From Sphingomonas sp. Root720 (lineage in GTDB: Bacteria > Pseudomonadota > Alphaproteobacteria > Sphingomonadales > Sphingomonadaceae), in NCBI RefSeq assembly GCF_001428605.1, contig NZ_LMID01000001.1:434001-498000 (forward strand): DNA of 64,000 nt, given 5' to 3'. Shown here piece after piece: positions 60,949 to 64,000 of the stretch. Made by a program: the position numbers and the translations under genes. The notes beneath the pieces were generated by a model that was not told the origin of the DNA, searched no databases, and saw only the letters and a program-made list of their open reading frames with translations. How positions within the stretch are numbered: position 1 is the first letter of the stretch; the number at the start of each line of letters is the position of its first letter.

Positions 60949-62871
60949 TCACACCGCCCAGCAGCCGCAACCCATCGTGCCCCAGAAGCTCTGGACGTCA
61001 GCCGCCGGAACGCTCGCGCCCAGGGCCGCAGCATGGTCGTGCCCATGGACGTTGCACGACGATGCGCAACCGCAGGCCGAAGCCATCTTCGCGCGGGCCT
61101 CGGGCGCCCGCCAATAGCCCCCGAAGGTCGCGACCGGCGACCAGTCGGGCATCGCCCTGGGCGCTTCGGGCGCCAGCCGGGCGAAGTCGCCCTCCCCGAA
61201 CACCACCTTGCCGCCGAGCATGGTCAGTACCGAGCGCAGTGCGACGATCCGATCCTCGGGCACCGAGAAATAATCGTCGGACAGCAGGGCCAGGTCGGCC
61301 AGTTGCCCGGCCTTGATCTGCCCCTTCTTGCCCTGTTCGTTCGAGAACCAGGTGTTGGCCTCGGTCCACAGCCGCAGCGCGGTCTCGCGATCGAGCCGGT
61401 TGGCGACCGGATAGAGCCGCAGGCCGCCGACGGTCTTCGCGGTCACAAGCCAGGACAGCGACACCCAGGGGTTGTAACTGGCGACGCGGGTCGCGTCGGT
61501 GCCGGCGCCGACGGGCAGGCCGGCAGCCATCATCCGCTTGATCGGCGGCGTCCGCTCGGCGGCCTTGGCGCCGTAGCGCTCGACGAAATACTCGCCCTGA
61601 TAGGCCATGCGATGCTGGACGGCGATGCCACCACCGAGCGCCGCGATCCGATCGATGTTCCGATCACTGATCGTCTCGGCATGATCGAAGAACCAGTTGA
61701 GCCCCTGGAGCGGGATGTCGCGGTTCACCTTCTCGAACACGGTCAGGGCGCGGTCGATCGTCTGGTCGTAGGTGGCGTGCAGCCGCCAGGGCCAGCGCCG
61801 CTCGGCGAGCAGGCGGATGACGGGTTCGAGATCGGCTTCCATAGTGGCCGGCATGTCGGGCCGCTCGACGCGGAAATCCTCGAAATCGGCGGCCGAATAG
61901 ACCAGCATCTCGCCCGCGCCGTTGTGGCGGTAGCTGTCGTCGCCATCGCCGGGCTTCACCTGGGTCGACCAGGTAGCGAAGTCCTTCAACTCTTCCTTCG
62001 GCTTCTGGGTGAAGAGGTTATAGGCGATGCGCAGGGTGAGTTGGTCGTCCCGATGCAGCTTCTCGACGATCTCATAGTCGTCGGGATAATTCTGGTAGCC
62101 GCCGCCCGCGTCGATCACGCTGGTGACCCCGAGGCTGTTGAGCTCTCGCATGAAATGGCGGGTCGAATTGAGCTGATATTCGGGCGGCAGCTTCGGCCCC
62201 TTGGCCAGCGTCGCGTAGAGGATGGTGGCGTTGGGCTGGGCCAGCAGCAGCCCGGTCGGGTTTCCGGAAGCGTCGCGGACGATTTCGCCGCCCGGCGGAT
62301 TGGGCGTGTCCTTCGTATAGCCCACGGCGCGGAGGGCCGCGGCATTGAGCAGGGCGCGATCGTAGAGATGGAGGATGAACACCGGCGTGTCGGGTGCGGC
62401 GGCGTTGATCTCCTCGATCGTCGGCAGGCGCTTCTCGGCGAACTGGTGTTCGGTGAAGCCGCCGACGACGCGCACCCATTGCGGCGGCGGCGTGTTCTCG
62501 GCCTGCCGCTTCAGCATCGCCATCGCGTCGGAAAGGGTCGGCACGCCTTCCCAGCGCAGCTCCATATTATAGTTCAGCCCGCCGCGGATGACGTGGATGT
62601 GGCTGTCGATCAGGCCGGGGATCAGGCGGCGGCCCTTCGCGTCGATCATCGTCGCGTTCGGTGCGGCCGCACGGACCTCGGCCTCGCCGCCGACCGCCAG
62701 GAACCGGCCGTCGCGGATCGCGACCGCCTGGGCTACCGGGTTGGCGCGGTCGAGGGTCGTGATCCTGGCATTGGTGATGATGATGTCCTGGGGAGTCATG
62801 GCGAAGGCCTCCATGGGCGTGGCAGTCAGGGCGGCGGCGCTGGCGAGCGCCTGGCGGCGGGTGAGGTTCAT
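60949..62871 (-). CDS. YtcJ-like metal-dependent amidohydrolase
   Basis: A 640-residue amidohydrolase of the amidohydrolase_3/YtcJ family. A Tat-like N-terminus (NLTRRQALASAAALTATP) precedes the metal pair IDSHIHVIRGG near residue 90, then RLHATYDQTI, FDHAETIS, and the late Asp in VGAGTDATR. The final 45 residues hold a Cys/His-rich tail (CGCASSC, VHGHDH, GCGCW). The substrate is unknown. It overlaps XapX by 4 bases (ATGA) and is co-oriented with the DoxX and porin genes. Confidence 0.85.
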   Translation of the reverse strand: MNLTRRQALASAAALTATPMEAFAMTPQDIIITNARITTLDRANPVAQAVAIRDGRFLAVGGEAEVRAAAPNATMIDAKGRRLIPGLIDSHIHVIRGGLNYNMELRWEGVPTLSDAMAMLKRQAENTPPPQWVRVVGGFTEHQFAEKRLPTIEEINAAAPDTPVFILHLYDRALLNAAALRAVGYTKDTPNPPGGEIVRDASGNPTGLLLAQPNATILYATLAKGPKLPPEYQLNSTRHFMRELNSLGVTSVIDAGGGYQNYPDDYEIVEKLHRDDQLTLRIAYNLFTQKPKEELKDFATWSTQVKPGDGDDSYRHNGAGEMLVYSAADFEDFRVERPDMPATMEADLEPVIRLLAERRWPWRLHATYDQTIDRALTVFEKVNRDIPLQGLNWFFDHAETISDRNIDRIAALGGGIAVQHRMAYQGEYFVERYGAKAAERTPPIKRMMAAGLPVGAGTDATRVASYNPWVSLSWLVTAKTVGGLRLYPVANRLDRETALRLWTEANTWFSNEQGKKGQIKAGQLADLALLSDDYFSVPEDRIVALRSVLTMLGGKVVFGEGDFARLAPEAPRAMPDWSPVATFGGYWRAPEARAKMASACGCASSCNVHGHDHAAALGASVPAADVQSFWGTMGCGCWAV

Positions 62872-63101
62872 GCGTCGCGGTCCCTGTCCTGGTCATTGGC
62901 CGCGAGGTGGCTGCGCACGACCGAAAGTATGTCGGGGTCGGCGACGAACCGCCTGGCGACCGGCAGCATCTGTTCGCCCAGCAGGATGCCGAGCAGTCCG
63001 ACCAGGGCCACGGCCGGAGGTGCCGGGGAACGGACGCCGATCAGGCTGTAGAGCAGGCCGGCAAGGAGCCCGGCCCCCATCGAAAGCAGATAGATCTTCA
63101 T
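62868..63101 (-). CDS. XapX-domain (DUF1427) membrane protein
   Basis: A 77-residue protein with two hydrophobic segments: MKIYLLSMGAGLLAGLLYSLIGV and PAVALVGLLGILLGEQMLPVA. The motif VRSPAPPAVALVGLLGILLGEQ is the XapX signature. Function unknown. XapX genes often sit next to LysR-regulated hydrolases, as here. It is coupled to the amidohydrolase by ATGA. Confidence 0.85.
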   Translation of the reverse strand: MKIYLLSMGAGLLAGLLYSLIGVRSPAPPAVALVGLLGILLGEQMLPVARRFVADPDILSVVRSHLAANDQDRDRDA

Positions 63102-63127
63102 GGCGCCCGTTCCTCCGTCGCTGGTGC

Positions 63128-63967
63128 TCAGGCCTGGATGAAGGCGAGGATGTCGGCGTTCAGCACGTCGGCATTCACCGTCAGCATGCCGTGCGGATAG
63201 CCCTCGTAGACCTTGAGGGTGGCGTCAGGCAGCAATGCCGCCTGGTTCAGCGCGGCGTTCTTGTAGGGAACGACCTGATCGTCGTCGCCGTGGAGGACCA
63301 GCGTGGGTACGGTGATCGCCTTCAGGTCGTCGGTCTGGTCGGTTTCGGAAAAGGCCTTGATGCCTTCATAATGGGCCAGGGCGCTGCCCATCATCCCCTG
63401 GCGCCACCAATTGTCGATGACGGCGGGTTTCACGTCGGCACCGTCGCGGTTGAAGCCGTAGAAGGGGCCGGCGGCGACATCGCGGAAGAACTGCGATCGG
63501 TTGGCGGCCAGGCCGGCGCGCAAGCCGTCGAATACCTCGATCGGCAGGCCGTCCGGATAACGCTCGGTCTTCAGCATGATCGGCGGGACCGCGCTCACCA
63601 GCACCGCCTTGGCGACGCGTCCCTGCGGGATACCGTGGCGGGCGACATAGGCCGCGACTTCGCCGCCGCCCGTCGAGTGGCCGATATGGATGGCGTTGCG
63701 CAGATCGAGATGCTCGGCCACCGCCGCCGCATCGGCCGCATAATGAGCCATATCATGCCCGACGTCGACCTGGGCCGAGCGGCCATGGCCGCGACGGTCA
63801 TGGGCAACGACGCGGTAGCCCTTCGCCAGGAAGAACAGCATCTGCGCATCCCAATCGTCGGAGGACAGCGGCCAGCCATGGTGGAACATGATCGGCTGCG
63901 CGTCCTTGGCGCCCCAGTCCTTGTAGAAGATCTCGACGCCGTCGGTGGTGGTCACGAAGTTGCTCAT
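63128..63967 (-). CDS. Alpha/beta hydrolase, non-heme haloperoxidase-like
   Basis: A 279-residue alpha/beta hydrolase of the cofactor-free haloperoxidase/arylesterase type. HHGWPLSSDDWD gives the oxyanion region, HDRRGHGRS follows, the nucleophile is Ser in GHSTGGGEVA near residue 97, the acid in LHGDDDQVVP and the base in GYPHGML. It leads the co-oriented run hydrolase-XapX-amidohydrolase-DoxX-porin. Real reaction in the cell is probably ester or peracid chemistry. A few bases remain to the right edge. Confidence 0.87.
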   Translation of the reverse strand: MSNFVTTTDGVEIFYKDWGAKDAQPIMFHHGWPLSSDDWDAQMLFFLAKGYRVVAHDRRGHGRSAQVDVGHDMAHYAADAAAVAEHLDLRNAIHIGHSTGGGEVAAYVARHGIPQGRVAKAVLVSAVPPIMLKTERYPDGLPIEVFDGLRAGLAANRSQFFRDVAAGPFYGFNRDGADVKPAVIDNWWRQGMMGSALAHYEGIKAFSETDQTDDLKAITVPTLVLHGDDDQVVPYKNAALNQAALLPDATLKVYEGYPHGMLTVNADVLNADILAFIQA

Positions 63968-64000
63968 GGGTGGATCCTTTCGGTTCGGGAATATCAGGAT

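Overview
The window looks like a chromosomal catabolic region of a GC-rich alphaproteobacterium, most likely a sphingomonad (Sphingomonas/Rhizorhabdus/Sphingobium type). This is inferred from the catR-catBCA-pcaIJD gene order, two large TonB-dependent receptors next to oxygenase genes, dense ATGA/GTGA gene overlaps and the protein sequences themselves. No tRNA, rRNA, CRISPR array, phage genes or complete insertion sequence was seen.

Layout. (1) 1-637: left edge with the C-terminal remnant of an MFS transporter. (2) 815-9884: an indole-3-acetate (iac) catabolic locus: iacA-iacB-iacE-iacR on the plus strand, and iacH-iacI-iacC-iacD plus a FAH/MhpD-type hydratase and a discoidin-FkbM methyltransferase on the minus strand. 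A second MarR gene diverges from iacH across two perfect TTGAATATTCAA palindromes. An ornithine-cyclodeaminase-like gene follows (9927-10895). (3) 11003-21664: an aerobic phenylacetyl-CoA (paa) locus, paaZ-paaG diverging from paaH-I-J-A-B-C-D-E-F, with two similar TetR-type operator candidates. (4) 21728-27890: paaR, an EthD-like gene, 2-oxoacid dehydrogenase E2 and fused E1, and an aromatic aminotransferase, all co-oriented, with a divergent Lrp regulator. No phenylacetate-CoA ligase is present, so a phenylalanine -> phenylpyruvate -> phenylacetyl-CoA route is suggested. (5) 27983-47029: an oxygenase region with two TonB receptors, two FmdA/AmdA amidase-like proteins, three Rieske oxygenase alpha subunits, two SnoaL/NTF2-like proteins, a Rieske ferredoxin, AraC/XRE regulators and an Asp/Glu-racemase-like protein. 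Each Rieske gene is paired with a copy of the same unrecognised ~120-residue protein. (6) 47051-52612: catR and catB-catC-catA-pcaI-pcaJ-pcaD, with an ATAC-N7-GTAT CatM/BenM-type operator. (7) 52653-63967: hydrolase-OsmC fusion, OsmC, two pirins, LysR, membrane proteins, an outer-membrane channel, DoxX, an amidohydrolase, XapX and a haloperoxidase-like hydrolase.

How it fits together. The iac genes are expected to yield catechol, and the Rieske modules may do so too. The cat/pca operon converts catechol to 3-oxoadipyl-CoA. The paa pathway also ends in 3-oxoadipyl-CoA, and the only thiolase for that compound in the window is in the paa operon, so the routes appear to share their last step. Product names rest on reading the translated sequences; no database search was possible.
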